Shown here in pieces: positions 33,543 to 43,495 of a DNA stretch of 64,000 nt (position 1 is its first letter; the number at the start of each line of letters is the position of its first letter). Both the position numbers and the translations under genes were made by a program. The notes under the pieces are model-generated. The model searched no databases, was not told where the DNA came from, and worked only from the letters and a program-made list of their open reading frames with translations. Origin of the DNA: Synergistes jonesii (GTDB lineage: Bacteria; Synergistota; Synergistia; Synergistales; Synergistaceae); the NCBI RefSeq assembly GCF_000712295.1, contig NZ_JMKI01000037.1, positions 152,075-216,074 on the forward strand, read 5' to 3'.

Positions 33543-35452
33543 CTGTATCCGCCCATCTCCTCGACCTTACCGCGCCATCCGGCGTCGTTCAGGCTGTCGA
33601 GCAGCGCGGCGACCCCCGGATGGTCGAGGTACTCATGTAAAATCACGAGCTCGTAAGGCTCCTCCGTTATCGGGATGAAGTCCAGCCCGAGCGCGTCGGC
33701 CGCGGATTTTATCCCCAGCGCCGCGTCGGCCGCGCCGGCGAAGACGCGGTTCGCCGCCTCCATATGAGTCGTGCATATCTGCGAATAGCCTTTTATCCTC
33801 TCGGAGCAAAAGCCCTCCTGCTTCAGCAGGCAGTCGAAGAGCACGCGAGTGCCGGCGCCCGGCTGCCTGTTCGAAAAGACTATATCCTTCGTGCAGAGGT
33901 CGCGGAAGCGGTAGATGCCTTTCGGATTGCCGCGCGCGACGATTATCCCCTGCGTCCTGTAGAAGAGGAGCAGCCTCTCCCAGCGCTGCCCCTTGGAAAA
34001 GCGCTCTATGAAGAGGTCGTTGTAACCTCCCGTCTTTTCGTCGAGAAGATGAGCCGCCGCGACGTGGCACTCGCCGCGCGACAGCGCGGCCAAACCGCCC
34101 ATGCTTCCGACAGCGCGGCAGACGAAATCCGCGCCGCGCCTGCGTATCGGCGTGACGAGGAGCTGGACCGCCGGGTCGTCGGAGCCCTGGAAGAGGGCGC
34201 GGCGTTCGAGGTCGGCGTCGCGCGTCATCCAAACGTCCACCTCCGTCCCGCGCTCGCATTCAAGAGCGGAGGGAGGCAGCAGTGCCACCCCGTCCGATTC
34301 GGCTATAGCCCAGAGCACGCTCGCTCCGGAGGTAAGGGCCCAGGAGTATACCGTGCCGCCGACGAGGGCGGTCTTCATCTTCAGCCATTCTTCTATCCCC
34401 GCCGGCGACGAATGCTGCACGAGCAGCTTCGTCGGCATTATTTTTTTCACCGCGAGCGCTTCGCGCGCAAGCTCGCGCGTTTCTCCCCCGGCTCCCGCGA
34501 GAAGCCTCAGCAGCGGGTAAACGAGAGACCAGAGGGCGACGGCCGTCGACATCGGAAAACCCGGCAGGCATATCACGGGCTTTCCCTTTATTTTAGCGGC
34601 TATCGCGGGACGCCCGGGCTTCATGCGCACTCCTCGAAAGAGCACCTCGCCGAGCTCCGAAAGAACTTCTATCGTATGATCTCTTTCGCCCTTAGCGGAG
34701 CCGGCACCCACCAACACCACATCGTAATCCTCAACGCCCTTTTGCACGTATTCCTTTAAAATCTGCGGCACGTCGGGAAGTATCGGCGCGACATCGAGCC
34801 TGTAGCCCCACTTTTTGAAGGAGGCGGCGATGAAGAGCGAATTGCTTTCCGCCGCGGTGCCGGAGCGCTGCGTTTCGCGCGCCAGCCACTCTTCGCGCGG
34901 GATCATCTCGTCGCCGGTCGGGATGAAAAGGGTTCTCGCGCGCCGCCTTACCGGCACATCCTCGAGGCCGGCGCATAGGAAGAGGGAAACGAGCGCCGGC
35001 GAAACCTCTTCGCCTTCTCGCGCTATTATCTGCCCGGCCATCACGTCCTCGCCGAGAGGGCGCACGTTTTCCGACGGCGTCAGAGATTTATATACGACGA
35101 CCTCTTCCTCCTCACGCGAAGAATCTTCCACCATCAGCACGGAGTCCGCCCAATCGGGCAGAGCCGCGCCGGTGTTCATCCACTGCCATTTATCCTTTTT
35201 GATTCTGACCGGCGTGGCGAACGAAGATCCGGCCGTATCTCCGGCGCTCAGCGCGTAGCCGTCGACCGCGGACGCGGCGTAATGAGGGACGTTGCGCGCC
35301 GCCGTTACGTCCTCCGTGAGGATGTGCCCGAGCGCCGCAGAAATCTCCATCTTCGCCGCGAATCTTCCGGCGTATTCGCCGAACGCGCGGCGCAGAAGCC
35401 CCCACGCCTCGTCGAGCGTTACATGTTCAGGATAATTCACTGCCACAGCCAT
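33530..35452 (-). CDS. MoeA fused to a C-terminal periplasmic-binding-protein-like (PBP_like/LysR-type) domain
   Basis: 640-aa fusion. Residues about 1-410 are MoeA-like (AASAVDGYALSAGDT, VLVGAGSAKGERDHTIEVL, RMKPGRPAIAAKIKGKPVIC and LPGFPMSTAVALW), the molybdotransferase fold. Residues about 440-640 are a PBP_like ligand-binding domain with TQGIIVARGNPKGIYRFRDL, NRQPGAGTRVLFDCLL and GIKSAADALGLDFIPI. Such fusions are thought to sense or bind molybdate or a molybdopterin compound, but this is inference. It overlaps a second, stand-alone moeA. Confidence 0.92.
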   Translation of the reverse strand: MAVAVNYPEHVTLDEAWGLLRRAFGEYAGRFAAKMEISAALGHILTEDVTAARNVPHYAASAVDGYALSAGDTAGSSFATPVRIKKDKWQWMNTGAALPDWADSVLMVEDSSREEEEVVVYKSLTPSENVRPLGEDVMAGQIIAREGEEVSPALVSLFLCAGLEDVPVRRRARTLFIPTGDEMIPREEWLARETQRSGTAAESNSLFIAASFKKWGYRLDVAPILPDVPQILKEYVQKGVEDYDVVLVGAGSAKGERDHTIEVLSELGEVLFRGVRMKPGRPAIAAKIKGKPVICLPGFPMSTAVALWSLVYPLLRLLAGAGGETRELAREALAVKKIMPTKLLVQHSSPAGIEEWLKMKTALVGGTVYSWALTSGASVLWAIAESDGVALLPPSALECERGTEVDVWMTRDADLERRALFQGSDDPAVQLLVTPIRRRGADFVCRAVGSMGGLAALSRGECHVAAAHLLDEKTGGYNDLFIERFSKGQRWERLLLFYRTQGIIVARGNPKGIYRFRDLCTKDIVFSNRQPGAGTRVLFDCLLKQEGFCSERIKGYSQICTTHMEAANRVFAGAADAALGIKSAADALGLDFIPITEEPYELVILHEYLDHPGVAALLDSLNDAGWRGKVEEMGGYRWPK

Positions 35453-36675
35453 ATCTCAGCTTCCTCCCCCGCCCTTATCGTCTCGCGCTCCTCAGGCATG
35501 CGGATAAAGCCGCACGCACCGCCGAGCGCTGAAATATATCCGGATTTCGCCGCCGCGGGCTCGGCTCTGCCGTCGGCGAGCAGCCTGCAGGCAAAAAATT
35601 TTTCCGCTCCCGTGCGCGCCGCCAGGTCACTCGACAGCGGCAGCCTGACGCGCGTGCCGCATTCCTTTTCCTCCGCGCCTATGAGCCTCAGCAGCAGCGG
35701 CAGCAGCAACGTGAAGGCGACCGCCATGCACGAAAGAGGATGCCCCGGCAGGCTCACGACGAGCTTCTTGGAGGCCATGTCGGCGGCTATCAGAGTCGGC
35801 TTTCCCGGGGCGACGTTGAGCCCTCGCAGGAGAAGCCCCGGCTCGGGAAGCGACGAGAGCAGCCGGAAGGCGTGGTCGCGCATCCCGACTGAGGAGCCCC
35901 CGCTCAATATCAGCACGTCACAGCCGCTCAGCTCGTCGCGGAAGCGGCGTTCGAACTCCGCGCCGTCGTCGCAGGCGATGCCTCGGTAATCGGCTTCAAA
36001 GCCGAAGCGCAAGAGCAGGGCTTTGAGGTTCCACGCGTTCACGTCGCGCACGCAGCCCGGCGCCGGCTCACTAGTCTCGATCGGCACGACCTCGTCGCCG
36101 GTCGAGAGCAGCGAAATTTTCGGCGCCGCGGTCACGATCGACGAAACGCCGGCGGCGGCCAGCGGCCCGATCGAGCGGAAATCTATCAGGGCGCCGCGCG
36201 GCAGCAGCTTCGCGCCGAGCTCTATGTCCTCGCCCCGCCTCACGACGTTTTCTCCGGCCTGCACGCCGCGCCGCAGCTCGATCCAGCCTCCGGCTACATC
36301 CGTCTCTTCGAGCATCACGACCGCGTCGGCCCCCTCGGGCAGTATGCCGCCCGTCGGGATCGCCGCGGCTTCTCCGGCGGAAATTTTAAAATCCGGCGCG
36401 CGCCCCATCAGCACGTCGCCCCTCTTCGTGAGGAAGAGCGGCGTACCCGAGGAGGCGCCGGACGCATCTTCGTGGCGCACCGCGTAGCCGTCGCGGAGGC
36501 TCCGCGAAAAGGGCGGGTAAGGCGCGCCGTTCGTCATCTCTTCGGCGCACCTCCTGCCTACGGCTTCGCCGAGCGGGAGTTCCTTTTTTGGACAATCCCA
36601 CGGGAATAAAAGTCTGCGCGAAATTTTTTCTATCGCGTCGATCCTGCCGGTCACTTCTTTAACAAAACCTGCCAT
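35437..36675 (-). CDS. moeA: Molybdopterin molybdotransferase MoeA
   Basis: 412-aa MoeA, which inserts molybdenum into adenylylated molybdopterin. Motifs are PPFSRSLRDGYAVRHED, ILPEGADAVVMLEET, LLSTGDEVVP and ILSGGSSVGMRDH, then NVAPGKPTLIAAD and SLPGHPLSCMAV. It is the first gene of the Mo-cofactor block, upstream of the moeA-PBP fusion, and 32 bp after the SPOR gene. Confidence 0.95.
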   Translation of the reverse strand: MAGFVKEVTGRIDAIEKISRRLLFPWDCPKKELPLGEAVGRRCAEEMTNGAPYPPFSRSLRDGYAVRHEDASGASSGTPLFLTKRGDVLMGRAPDFKISAGEAAAIPTGGILPEGADAVVMLEETDVAGGWIELRRGVQAGENVVRRGEDIELGAKLLPRGALIDFRSIGPLAAAGVSSIVTAAPKISLLSTGDEVVPIETSEPAPGCVRDVNAWNLKALLLRFGFEADYRGIACDDGAEFERRFRDELSGCDVLILSGGSSVGMRDHAFRLLSSLPEPGLLLRGLNVAPGKPTLIAADMASKKLVVSLPGHPLSCMAVAFTLLLPLLLRLIGAEEKECGTRVRLPLSSDLAARTGAEKFFACRLLADGRAEPAAAKSGYISALGGACGFIRMPEERETIRAGEEAEIWLWQ

Positions 36676-36707
36676 AGAATCAGCGGCCTTTCGCGAATAA
36701 AAATTTT

Positions 36708-37451
36708 TTATTTTTTTATCTGGACCAAATAGACGGGGAAGCCGGCTTTTTCGAGGCGCCCCGCAAGCTCCTGCGACGCGGCCTTGTCTCTGCTTCCCGC
36801 AACGCGGACCTTGTAAAAGGGCTTTCCGTTGAGGACGGATTCTACGACGTAGGGCGCGTAGCCGGATTCCTTCGCCTGCTTCACGGTGATCTCCGCTCCT
36901 TCCTTAGCGGCGAAGCCGCCTATCTGGACGTCCCACCTCTCGCCGCCGGGCTCCTTCGCGCTCTGCTGTGGAACCGGCTTGGAAATATTTTCCTTTTTAA
37001 GCGCGGCGCCGCCTTTAGGCTGCTGCTTCGCCTGAGCGGCCTCGTTCTTCGGCTGGAGCTTCGAGCTCTGGGCTTTCGTCTGAGCTTTCGCCGCCTGCGT
37101 ATTCGTCTGCTGAGCCTTTGTTTTCTTTTCCTCGCCGGTCGTTTTCTTCACGCTCGTCTTCCTCGGGGCGTCGTCGGTTTTCTGATTCTGCGCCGCCTTT
37201 GCGTTATTCTCGGGTAGCGCCGCTATTTCAGCTTTCTCATCCGCATCGGAGGAGGAAACCTCCACCTGCTGAAAACGCTGAGGCAGAATAGACGGCCCGT
37301 CCTTCTCCGGCGCGAAGAAGAAGAGCTTCACGCTCAGATAAAGCAGCGCGAGCGCCATGATGAGAGTCAGCGGCAAAATCAGCCTCCCGAAGAGAGTGAG
37401 CCCCTTCTTTTCTTTATAATCGCGCGAGCGAGTCCTGCGTGAATGTGTCAT
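36708..37451 (-). CDS. SPOR-domain membrane protein
   Basis: 247-aa bitopic protein: a basic cytoplasmic start, one membrane helix (LPLTLIMALALLYLSVKLFF), a 120-residue Lys/Gln/Ala-rich linker (low complexity), then a SPOR domain (residues about 170-247: WDVQIGGFAAKEGAEITVKQ ... YKVRVAGSRDKAASQELAGR). SPOR domains bind denuded peptidoglycan at division sites. It lies in the dcw-proximal region, fitting a divisome role of the FtsN/DedD type, which is an inference. Confidence 0.88.
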   Translation of the reverse strand: MTHSRRTRSRDYKEKKGLTLFGRLILPLTLIMALALLYLSVKLFFFAPEKDGPSILPQRFQQVEVSSSDADEKAEIAALPENNAKAAQNQKTDDAPRKTSVKKTTGEEKKTKAQQTNTQAAKAQTKAQSSKLQPKNEAAQAKQQPKGGAALKKENISKPVPQQSAKEPGGERWDVQIGGFAAKEGAEITVKQAKESGYAPYVVESVLNGKPFYKVRVAGSRDKAASQELAGRLEKAGFPVYLVQIKK

Positions 37452-37467
37452 TTGTCCCCTCCAACCG

Positions 37468-38994
37468 TCAGCCGATGTGCCTGAGCTGCTCTTTCGTCCT
37501 CTCTCTGCCGGCCGCGGCCGCCTTTGCCGAGCCGCTCCGCACGCAGCGCGCGAGCTCCCTGCTTTCGTCGAAGCCGTACCACGCGAGGCTGAATTCCTCC
37601 TGCGCCTCTTTTATTCCCGTGAGGCGCAGCCGCGGAGTCTTTTTCGTTATAGATCTTATCTCTTTTTTTATTTTCTCATATTTTTGCCCGATTGCGAGCT
37701 TTCCGGCAAAAATTTCATCCTCCCAAGGCGTGCCCGGCTTCGGTACGAACGGATTGATGGAAAGCGTGAGGCTCTGCCCCGTCTCCGAGACGACGGCGCG
37801 GCAGAGCTCCGTTATCGCCGATACGTCCTCGTCCGTCTCGCCGGGGAGCCCTATCATGAAATAGAGCTTTACCCTGTCGATGCCGCGCTCCCTCGCAAGA
37901 GAAAGTTTTTCCGTTATAAGCGCGTTCGTAAATCTTTTGCCGCACGAGAAGCGCAGCGCGTCGCTGCCGGTCTCCGGCGCTATCGTGATGCTGCGGCGAC
38001 CGCCGGCGGCAAGAGCCGAGATCATCTTTTCGTCGAGCCTGTCGACGCGCAGAGAAGCGAAAGAGAGCGCGATATTTTTCTGTGAAAGGCTGTCGATCAG
38101 CTGCGGCAAAAAGGGATAATCGCCGGCCTCGGGGGTGACTAGCCCAGCCTGAGGAACGCCGAAGCGCCGCGTCTCCGAAAGCGCCTTTTCTATTATATCG
38201 AAACCGCGGAAGCGCGCGCTGCCGAAGCAGCGCGGCAGAGTGCAGTAGCTGCACGAACGCGCGCAGCCGCGCTGAAGCTCCAGCAGAAGCGTTTTGCCGA
38301 ACACCCCGCGCTCCGTCATCCACACGCTGTGAGCGGGATAATCGCCGTTGAGGTCGAGGCGCCGCCCCGTCTTCAAATCGCGCGTCAGTTTCCCCTCTCT
38401 TATGTCGACAGGGGGCACCAGTATCTCCTGGTGCCCGGCGAGCCTGCGCCATAGCTTTTTGCGCTCCGCGGCGCCGCATTCTCGCAGACATTTTACCGCG
38501 TAGTCGAGGGGCTCCATGCCGTCGCCGAGGATTATAAAATCGCAGACGCCGGATAAGGAGAGAGGATTTATATAAGAAAGCGCGCCTCCCGCGCCTACGA
38601 CGGGGAAGGAGCCCTCCGCCCTTTCCTCCGGCAGCAGCGGAATCCCCGCCGAGTCGAGCCACCTGTAGAAGAGCGGAATACTTCCTTCGTACGCGACGGT
38701 CGCCGTTATCACGGAAAATCTCTCGAGCATCGTATCGGCGTCGGCCGAGCGGTAAGGCAGCGGCGCGCAGAAAAATCTTTCGGCGGCGACACCTGAGAGC
38801 CGAAGCCTCTCGAAAATGTATTGAAAACCGAGGCTCGCCGAGCCGACCGAATAATCCGCGGGATAAAAGAGAGCCCAAGGCAAATCTCCTCCCTTGGGCA
38901 GCTCTCTCAACCATACTTCGTCTCCGCGGTAATCCTCCCAGCTGCGCCAGGCGGTTATTTTTTCGGAGCGTCCGGAACGCGCGCGTATGCTCAG
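37468..38994 (-). CDS. B12-binding-type radical SAM protein (TIGR03960-like)
   Basis: About 508 aa. A cobalamin-binding-like N-terminal half ([40 protein letters not shown]) precedes a radical SAM core with [26 protein letters not shown] and [14 protein letters not shown]. The frame has no ATG, GTG or TTG between the ftsZ stop and residue 28, while family-like sequence (DYRGDEVW) begins near residue 21. I place the start at a CTG at 38994 overlapping the ftsZ stop (CTGA). Alternatives are TTG at 38910 or TTG at 38883 (GGGAGGAG upstream), which would cut the N terminus. Function unknown. Confidence 0.85.
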   Translation of the reverse strand: MSIRARSGRSEKITAWRSWEDYRGDEVWLRELPKGGDLPWALFYPADYSVGSASLGFQYIFERLRLSGVAAERFFCAPLPYRSADADTMLERFSVITATVAYEGSIPLFYRWLDSAGIPLLPEERAEGSFPVVGAGGALSYINPLSLSGVCDFIILGDGMEPLDYAVKCLRECGAAERKKLWRRLAGHQEILVPPVDIREGKLTRDLKTGRRLDLNGDYPAHSVWMTERGVFGKTLLLELQRGCARSCSYCTLPRCFGSARFRGFDIIEKALSETRRFGVPQAGLVTPEAGDYPFLPQLIDSLSQKNIALSFASLRVDRLDEKMISALAAGGRRSITIAPETGSDALRFSCGKRFTNALITEKLSLARERGIDRVKLYFMIGLPGETDEDVSAITELCRAVVSETGQSLTLSINPFVPKPGTPWEDEIFAGKLAIGQKYEKIKKEIRSITKKTPRLRLTGIKEAQEEFSLAWYGFDESRELARCVRSGSAKAAAAGRERTKEQLRHIG

Positions 38995-40283
38995 GACTGC
39001 CGCTTCTTTCTGATATACGCCGGCACGTCGTACTGGTCGACGGGCGCGCCGCTCTGCGTGAAAAGGTCCCCCTCCTCGGCTGCGGGAGCCGGAGAGGCCT
39101 TCGGCGAATATTCCGCTTTTTTCTGCCTCTGCTCCGCGGCCGCGGGCTGCTGTACATTCTGACTGGATGTGAAGCTGTTGAGATTTTTCACCGCAGATAT
39201 GTCGAGCCCCTGCGTAGTCACGCCGGAGGATACCGGCCTCTGGCTCTGCATACGCGGCTCGGCTCTGCGCGGCGCCTGCTGCGCGCGCTGCTGCCGTTCG
39301 GGCTTGCCGTTTTCGTCGAAGCCGGTCGCTATGACCGTGATCTGTATCGCGTCTTCCATCTCCGGGTCGAAGACGTGCCCCCAAATTATGAAGGCGTCTT
39401 CGTCGGCCGCTTCGGTGATTATGTTTATCGCTTCGTCTATCTCGTGGATGCCGACGTTCGCGCCGCCGGTGATGTTGAAGAGTATGCCCTTCGCCCCGCT
39501 CATCCTGCTGTCCATGAGCGGGCTGTTGATCGCGTTGTAGGCCGCGGTGGCCGCGCGCTTCTCGCCGTAGCCTTCGCCGATGCCCATTATCGCGGTGCCG
39601 GCGTTCGACATGATCGTCTTTACGTCGGCGAAGTCGACGTTTACGAGCCCCGGGCGCTTGATGAGGTCTGTGACGCCCTGAACGGCCTGGTGGAGAACGC
39701 CGTCCGCCATCTTGAAGGCGTCGTTGACCGAGGTTTTTTTATCGGTGATGCTGAGCAGCCTGTCGTTCGGGATGATTATCAGCGCGTCGACTTTGTCGCG
39801 CAGCTGCCCGATGCCGTAGTCCGCCTGCTTTATCCGCCTGCGCCCCTCGAAGGTGAAGGGCAGGGTTACGACCGCGACGACGAGAGCTCCGGCCTCTTTT
39901 GCGATGCTCGCGATCACCGGAGCGCCTCCCGTGCCGGTTCCGCCGCCCATTCCTGCGGCGACGAAGACCATATCGGCGCCTTCGACGGCGGCGCGAAGCT
40001 CCTCGCGCGATTCCATAGCCGACTTGCAGCCGATCTCCGGATCGGAGCCGGCGCCGAGCCCTTTAGTGAGCTCTCTGCCGAGTATTATGCGGGTAGAGGC
40101 TTCCGAAAGCTCAAGATGCGCGATGTCGGTGTTCGCGGCTATGAACTCCACTCCGCCGACGCCCCCGCGTATGATATGATTCAGCGCGTTGTTTCCCGCT
40201 CCGCCTACACCGATGACCTTTATGACTTCTCTTGACGGATAATTCGAACCGTCTATCTGGAATATTTCTGACATTTCACCCAT
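38991..40283 (-). CDS. ftsZ: Cell division protein FtsZ
   Basis: 430-aa tubulin-like GTPase that forms the Z ring. It has [14 protein letters not shown] near residue 27, the tubulin signature [15 protein letters not shown] near 105 and [16 protein letters not shown] variable Gln/Pro-rich linker is followed by the C-terminal peptide [10 protein letters not shown] that binds FtsA. AGGAGG lies 7 bases before the ATG at 40283; a Met at residue 4 is an alternative. It follows ftsA by 19 bp. Confidence 0.98.
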   Translation of the reverse strand: MGEMSEIFQIDGSNYPSREVIKVIGVGGAGNNALNHIIRGGVGGVEFIAANTDIAHLELSEASTRIILGRELTKGLGAGSDPEIGCKSAMESREELRAAVEGADMVFVAAGMGGGTGTGGAPVIASIAKEAGALVVAVVTLPFTFEGRRRIKQADYGIGQLRDKVDALIIIPNDRLLSITDKKTSVNDAFKMADGVLHQAVQGVTDLIKRPGLVNVDFADVKTIMSNAGTAIMGIGEGYGEKRAATAAYNAINSPLMDSRMSGAKGILFNITGGANVGIHEIDEAINIITEAADEDAFIIWGHVFDPEMEDAIQITVIATGFDENGKPERQQRAQQAPRRAEPRMQSQRPVSSGVTTQGLDISAVKNLNSFTSSQNVQQPAAAEQRQKKAEYSPKASPAPAAEEGDLFTQSGAPVDQYDVPAYIRKKRQS

Positions 40284-40302
40284 TTTAAATTCCTCCTGCG
40301 CC

Positions 40303-41649
40303 TTAGAAGATATCCTTGAAAATCTTTCTCACAGCGCCGAACAGGTCGAAGCCCTGACCGTCCGAGCCTTTCTGCGGCTGTGTCCCGGGATAGAAGGGCT
40401 CCTGCACCGGCTGTACCGGCCTTGCCTTGTCGCCGCCCTTTATGACCGAGGGGTTGTCGAGGTAGCGGAAGGGGTCGCGTTCGCGCTCGAGTATGTATTT
40501 TATGATGCCAGCCGCTGAGGAGAATTCCTGCGTATTGCGATTCGGCGGCATGCGGTTCGCATCGAGGGGCAGCGCCGAACGCGCGGGTAGGTTCAGTTTC
40601 TCAAGGAAGAAGTCTTCTATGCCGTCCGTCTTCGCGACGCCGCCGGTGAGAAGCACCCCGCCTGGGAGCATCGTGATCTTCGCGGTCTTTATCTGAGGAC
40701 GGATGAGTTCGTCGCACAGCTCGGCGAGGCGGCAGCCTACTATATCGTGCAGGTCCGTCTTCTCGATGCTGTATTCTCTGCCGTGATGTTCAAAGTTCAT
40801 CGCGTCGCCCTCTTCGAAATCGCTCCTGAGGGAGATCGTGCGCTTTATCTCTTCCGCTTTGTTGAGGGGAAGCTTGAGGACCGTCGCAAGGTCGTTCGTG
40901 ATGTGGTCGCCTCCGATGGGAAGCAGCGCGAGATGCTTCGGCCTGCCGTCGGCGAAGACAGCGACTCCCGTCGTGCCCCCGCCGATGTCGAGGACTACCG
41001 CTCCGGCGAGCGCGTCTTCGGGGGAGAGCACGCCGAGCGCCGAGACGAGCGGCTTGATGACGAGGCTGTTGACGTCGAGCCCAGCGCGCGTCACGCAGTT
41101 GAGCACGTTCTGTATCGTGGCCGTCGGCACTATTATCGACTGCACGTCGATGTCGAGGCGCATGGCATTCATACCGAGGGGGTCGTCGATGCCAATGTTG
41201 CCGTCAAGCGAATATTCGACGGGTATCGTATGCAGTATGCTCTGGTTCATCGGCACCACGACGTTTGCCTGCGCAGCGTCTATGACCCTTTCTATGTCGA
41301 GCCGCGCTACGGAGCGCGGCGAACGTCCGAGCGCCACCATGCCCTTCGAACGGATGCTCGTCACTTCTCCGCCGCCGAATGCGACGGTCACGTCCCTTAT
41401 GTCCTGCCCGACCATGTTCTGCGCGTCGCTGACCGCCTGACGCACCGAACGGACCGCTTGGTCGAGGTTTACGATGAGGCCCTTTCTTATGCCGTTCGAA
41501 GGCGCCTGTCCGACGCCGATGATCTGCGCCTCGTCGCCGTCTGTCTCGCGTTCGGCTACGACCACGGTGACCTTGCTCGTCCCGAGGTCAAGGCCGACGA
41601 GCAGTTCAGGCTCTCTGCCCTGGGTGTAGTTTGACGTTTTTTTAAACAA
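40303..41649 (-). CDS. ftsA: Cell division protein FtsA
   Basis: 448-aa actin-like protein tethering FtsZ to the membrane. It shows [18 protein letters not shown], the SHS2/1C region and [16 protein letters not shown] phosphate loop, then [12 protein letters not shown]. The last residues ([13 protein letters not shown]) form the expected amphipathic membrane-targeting helix. Confidence 0.97.
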   Translation of the reverse strand: MFKKTSNYTQGREPELLVGLDLGTSKVTVVVAERETDGDEAQIIGVGQAPSNGIRKGLIVNLDQAVRSVRQAVSDAQNMVGQDIRDVTVAFGGGEVTSIRSKGMVALGRSPRSVARLDIERVIDAAQANVVVPMNQSILHTIPVEYSLDGNIGIDDPLGMNAMRLDIDVQSIIVPTATIQNVLNCVTRAGLDVNSLVIKPLVSALGVLSPEDALAGAVVLDIGGGTTGVAVFADGRPKHLALLPIGGDHITNDLATVLKLPLNKAEEIKRTISLRSDFEEGDAMNFEHHGREYSIEKTDLHDIVGCRLAELCDELIRPQIKTAKITMLPGGVLLTGGVAKTDGIEDFFLEKLNLPARSALPLDANRMPPNRNTQEFSSAAGIIKYILERERDPFRYLDNPSVIKGGDKARPVQPVQEPFYPGTQPQKGSDGQGFDLFGAVRKIFKDIF

Positions 41650-41694
41650 AATATTTACCCCCTCTTCTTAGGGTCGTACCCCAATACATTTTAC

Positions 41695-41700
41695 ATTATA
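41695..41700 (-). promoter_or_regulatory. Possible -10 element upstream of ftsA
   Basis: Minus-strand GGGATATAATGTAA contains TATAAT in the 99-bp gap between the ftsQ-like gene and ftsA, giving about a 40-nt leader. The -35 is weak. It would allow separate ftsAZ expression. Confidence 0.45.
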
Positions 41701-41748
41701 TCCCTTTCGCAATAAACATACTTGCGCAGAAAAAATTTCGAACAAAAT

Positions 41749-42636
41749 TCAATTCCGCCTCTTCACATTATTTTTATTCTCCTGCGCCACCTCCGGCTTT
41801 GCCGGCTCCTTTTTTTCCGCTCCGAGGTTTCTTATGAGGATTTTCCCTTTATATGTGCCGTCGATGTAAACATCCGGCGGAAGGTTCGCTATGCCGCCGT
41901 AAAGCTTGCGCACCGCGAGCCCAGTCTCGGCCCACTTCTCGGCCTCGTTGGGAAGAAGCAGCTGCGCGCCGTTTTTGTTTCCGGCGGTGTAAAATATCAC
42001 CCTTACGATCGGCGCGCCCTCCTTCACTCCAGCCTGTATGAACTTAACACTTTTGCCCCAGCCGAGCTCCTCGGCCATCGAGTACCAGCTTTTGATCAGC
42101 TTTATCGGGATGCTCGACGAAAGGATATTGCCCTTGACCTCGGCCATGTCTATCGGCGTCGCCCTGTCGGTCCCCCATGTGAGGACCGGTTTACTCTCCG
42201 CGTCGTGCTCGTCGAGCATACTGTTGTATTCGAGCGAGGAGAGCCAGAGCTTCCCTTCGCCGGAGAGGTACCAGTACCTTCCTCCCCAGAAAACTTTAAA
42301 TGAAGGGACGAGCGGCTGCACGGCGAGCCTGAATCTGCCCCACCCACGCAGCTTCAGCTTCACCTCGGCAGGGTAGTAATTTTCTATCAACCCTTCGTAA
42401 TCTTTTTTCGAAGCGAGGAGCGCCGGCCAGAAACGCTCCTGCTTCGGCGTGAGCACGCCCCACACGGCGCGCTGCGGAAGAGCGTCGGGCGGTAGCACCG
42501 CGATGTCGCTGACCCTCATGACGGCGTAGCGCCCCTCCGCCGCGATCAGGAAACCGACGAAGAGCGCGGCGAGCAGCAGCAATATTTTTCTCAATCTTCT
42601 CCTGCGTCTAAAACGCTCCAAAGAATTTAATTTCAT
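41749..42636 (-). CDS. ftsQ: FtsQ/DivIB-like membrane protein (by position and topology)
   Basis: 295-aa protein with a very basic cytoplasmic start (FRRRRRLRK), one membrane helix (ILLLLAALFVGFLIAAEG) and a periplasmic domain of about 260 residues. A POTRA-like part (VSDIAVLPPDALPQRAVWGV) follows the membrane helix, as in FtsQ/DivIB. It overlaps murB by 29 bp and precedes ftsA, the canonical ftsQ slot. Sequence similarity is low, so the name is a contextual call. Confidence 0.65.
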   Translation of the reverse strand: MKLNSLERFRRRRRLRKILLLLAALFVGFLIAAEGRYAVMRVSDIAVLPPDALPQRAVWGVLTPKQERFWPALLASKKDYEGLIENYYPAEVKLKLRGWGRFRLAVQPLVPSFKVFWGGRYWYLSGEGKLWLSSLEYNSMLDEHDAESKPVLTWGTDRATPIDMAEVKGNILSSSIPIKLIKSWYSMAEELGWGKSVKFIQAGVKEGAPIVRVIFYTAGNKNGAQLLLPNEAEKWAETGLAVRKLYGGIANLPPDVYIDGTYKGKILIRNLGAEKKEPAKPEVAQENKNNVKRRN

Positions 42637-43486
42637 ATTCCAGCGTTACTCCGTACTCCTCATAGACCCTTTTTCTGCACATTTCGGTCAAAGCGTAAAT
42701 ATCTTCGGCGCGCGCGCCGCCGGTGTTTTCGACGAAATTCGCGTGGCTCGGGGAGACCCGAGCGCCGCCGACCGACAATTTTTTGCAGCCGCAGCCGTCG
42801 AGCAGCCGCCCGGCGGAAGCTCCGTCCGGATTTTTAAAGACGCAGCCTGCCGTGCGCGCGCCTATCGGCTGCCCTCTCTTCAGCGACGAGAAGCGCCTTA
42901 TGTTTCCGATTATTTTTTCTCTCGCGCAGCGGCGCAGCGCGATGGAGGCCTTCGTTATCAAAAGAGGCGCTTCGCGCCACGGGCACGCGCGGTACGCCCA
43001 CACAAGCTCACCGGACGCCCAGCGCCTCGGCTCGCCGTCGTGCGACAATGTGTCCGCCCATTCGACAAGGGGCGCGAAAGAAGCTCCGGCCGCTCCCGCG
43101 TTGCCGAAGAGCGCGCCGCCGAACGTGCCGGGGATTCCGGCGAGGAATTCAAGGCCGGTCACCCCCTCTTCCAGCGACAGCGCGAGAAGTTTTTTCACAG
43201 GCACTCCCGCAGCCGCCTCTATCCGCACGCCGCCTTTAGTTTCCGTCACTTTAAGCGCGTCCATCGAACGCGTCAAAATAATTCCCGCGCGGATAAAGCC
43301 GTCCTGCACGAGGACGTTCGAGCCCCCTCCGAGTATGTAAAGCCCGACTCCTTCGTCCCGCGCTTTCTTTATCGGCAGCACCGCCTCTGAAACGCTTTCC
43401 GGCCGCGCAAGCCACAGGCAGCTGCCTCCACAGCCCCACGTGTTCAGCCCGCTCAACCCGCAGTTTTCGATGAAGGCGCCGCCCAT
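42608..43486 (-). CDS. murB: UDP-N-acetylenolpyruvoylglucosamine reductase MurB
   Basis: 292-aa FAD enzyme reducing UDP-GlcNAc-enolpyruvate to UDP-MurNAc. FAD-binding motifs are YILGGGSNVLVQDGFI and LEFLAGIPGTFGGALFGNAG. The catalytic general-acid position, Ser in E. coli, appears as Cys in TAGCVFKNPDG. The C-terminal VSPSHANFVENTGGARAEDI is the UDP-substrate region typical of type II MurB. It is 9 bp after murC. Confidence 0.95.
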   Translation of the reverse strand: MGGAFIENCGLSGLNTWGCGGSCLWLARPESVSEAVLPIKKARDEGVGLYILGGGSNVLVQDGFIRAGIILTRSMDALKVTETKGGVRIEAAAGVPVKKLLALSLEEGVTGLEFLAGIPGTFGGALFGNAGAAGASFAPLVEWADTLSHDGEPRRWASGELVWAYRACPWREAPLLITKASIALRRCAREKIIGNIRRFSSLKRGQPIGARTAGCVFKNPDGASAGRLLDGCGCKKLSVGGARVSPSHANFVENTGGARAEDIYALTEMCRKRVYEEYGVTLEYEIKFFGAF

Positions 43487-43495
43487 TTTTATTCC

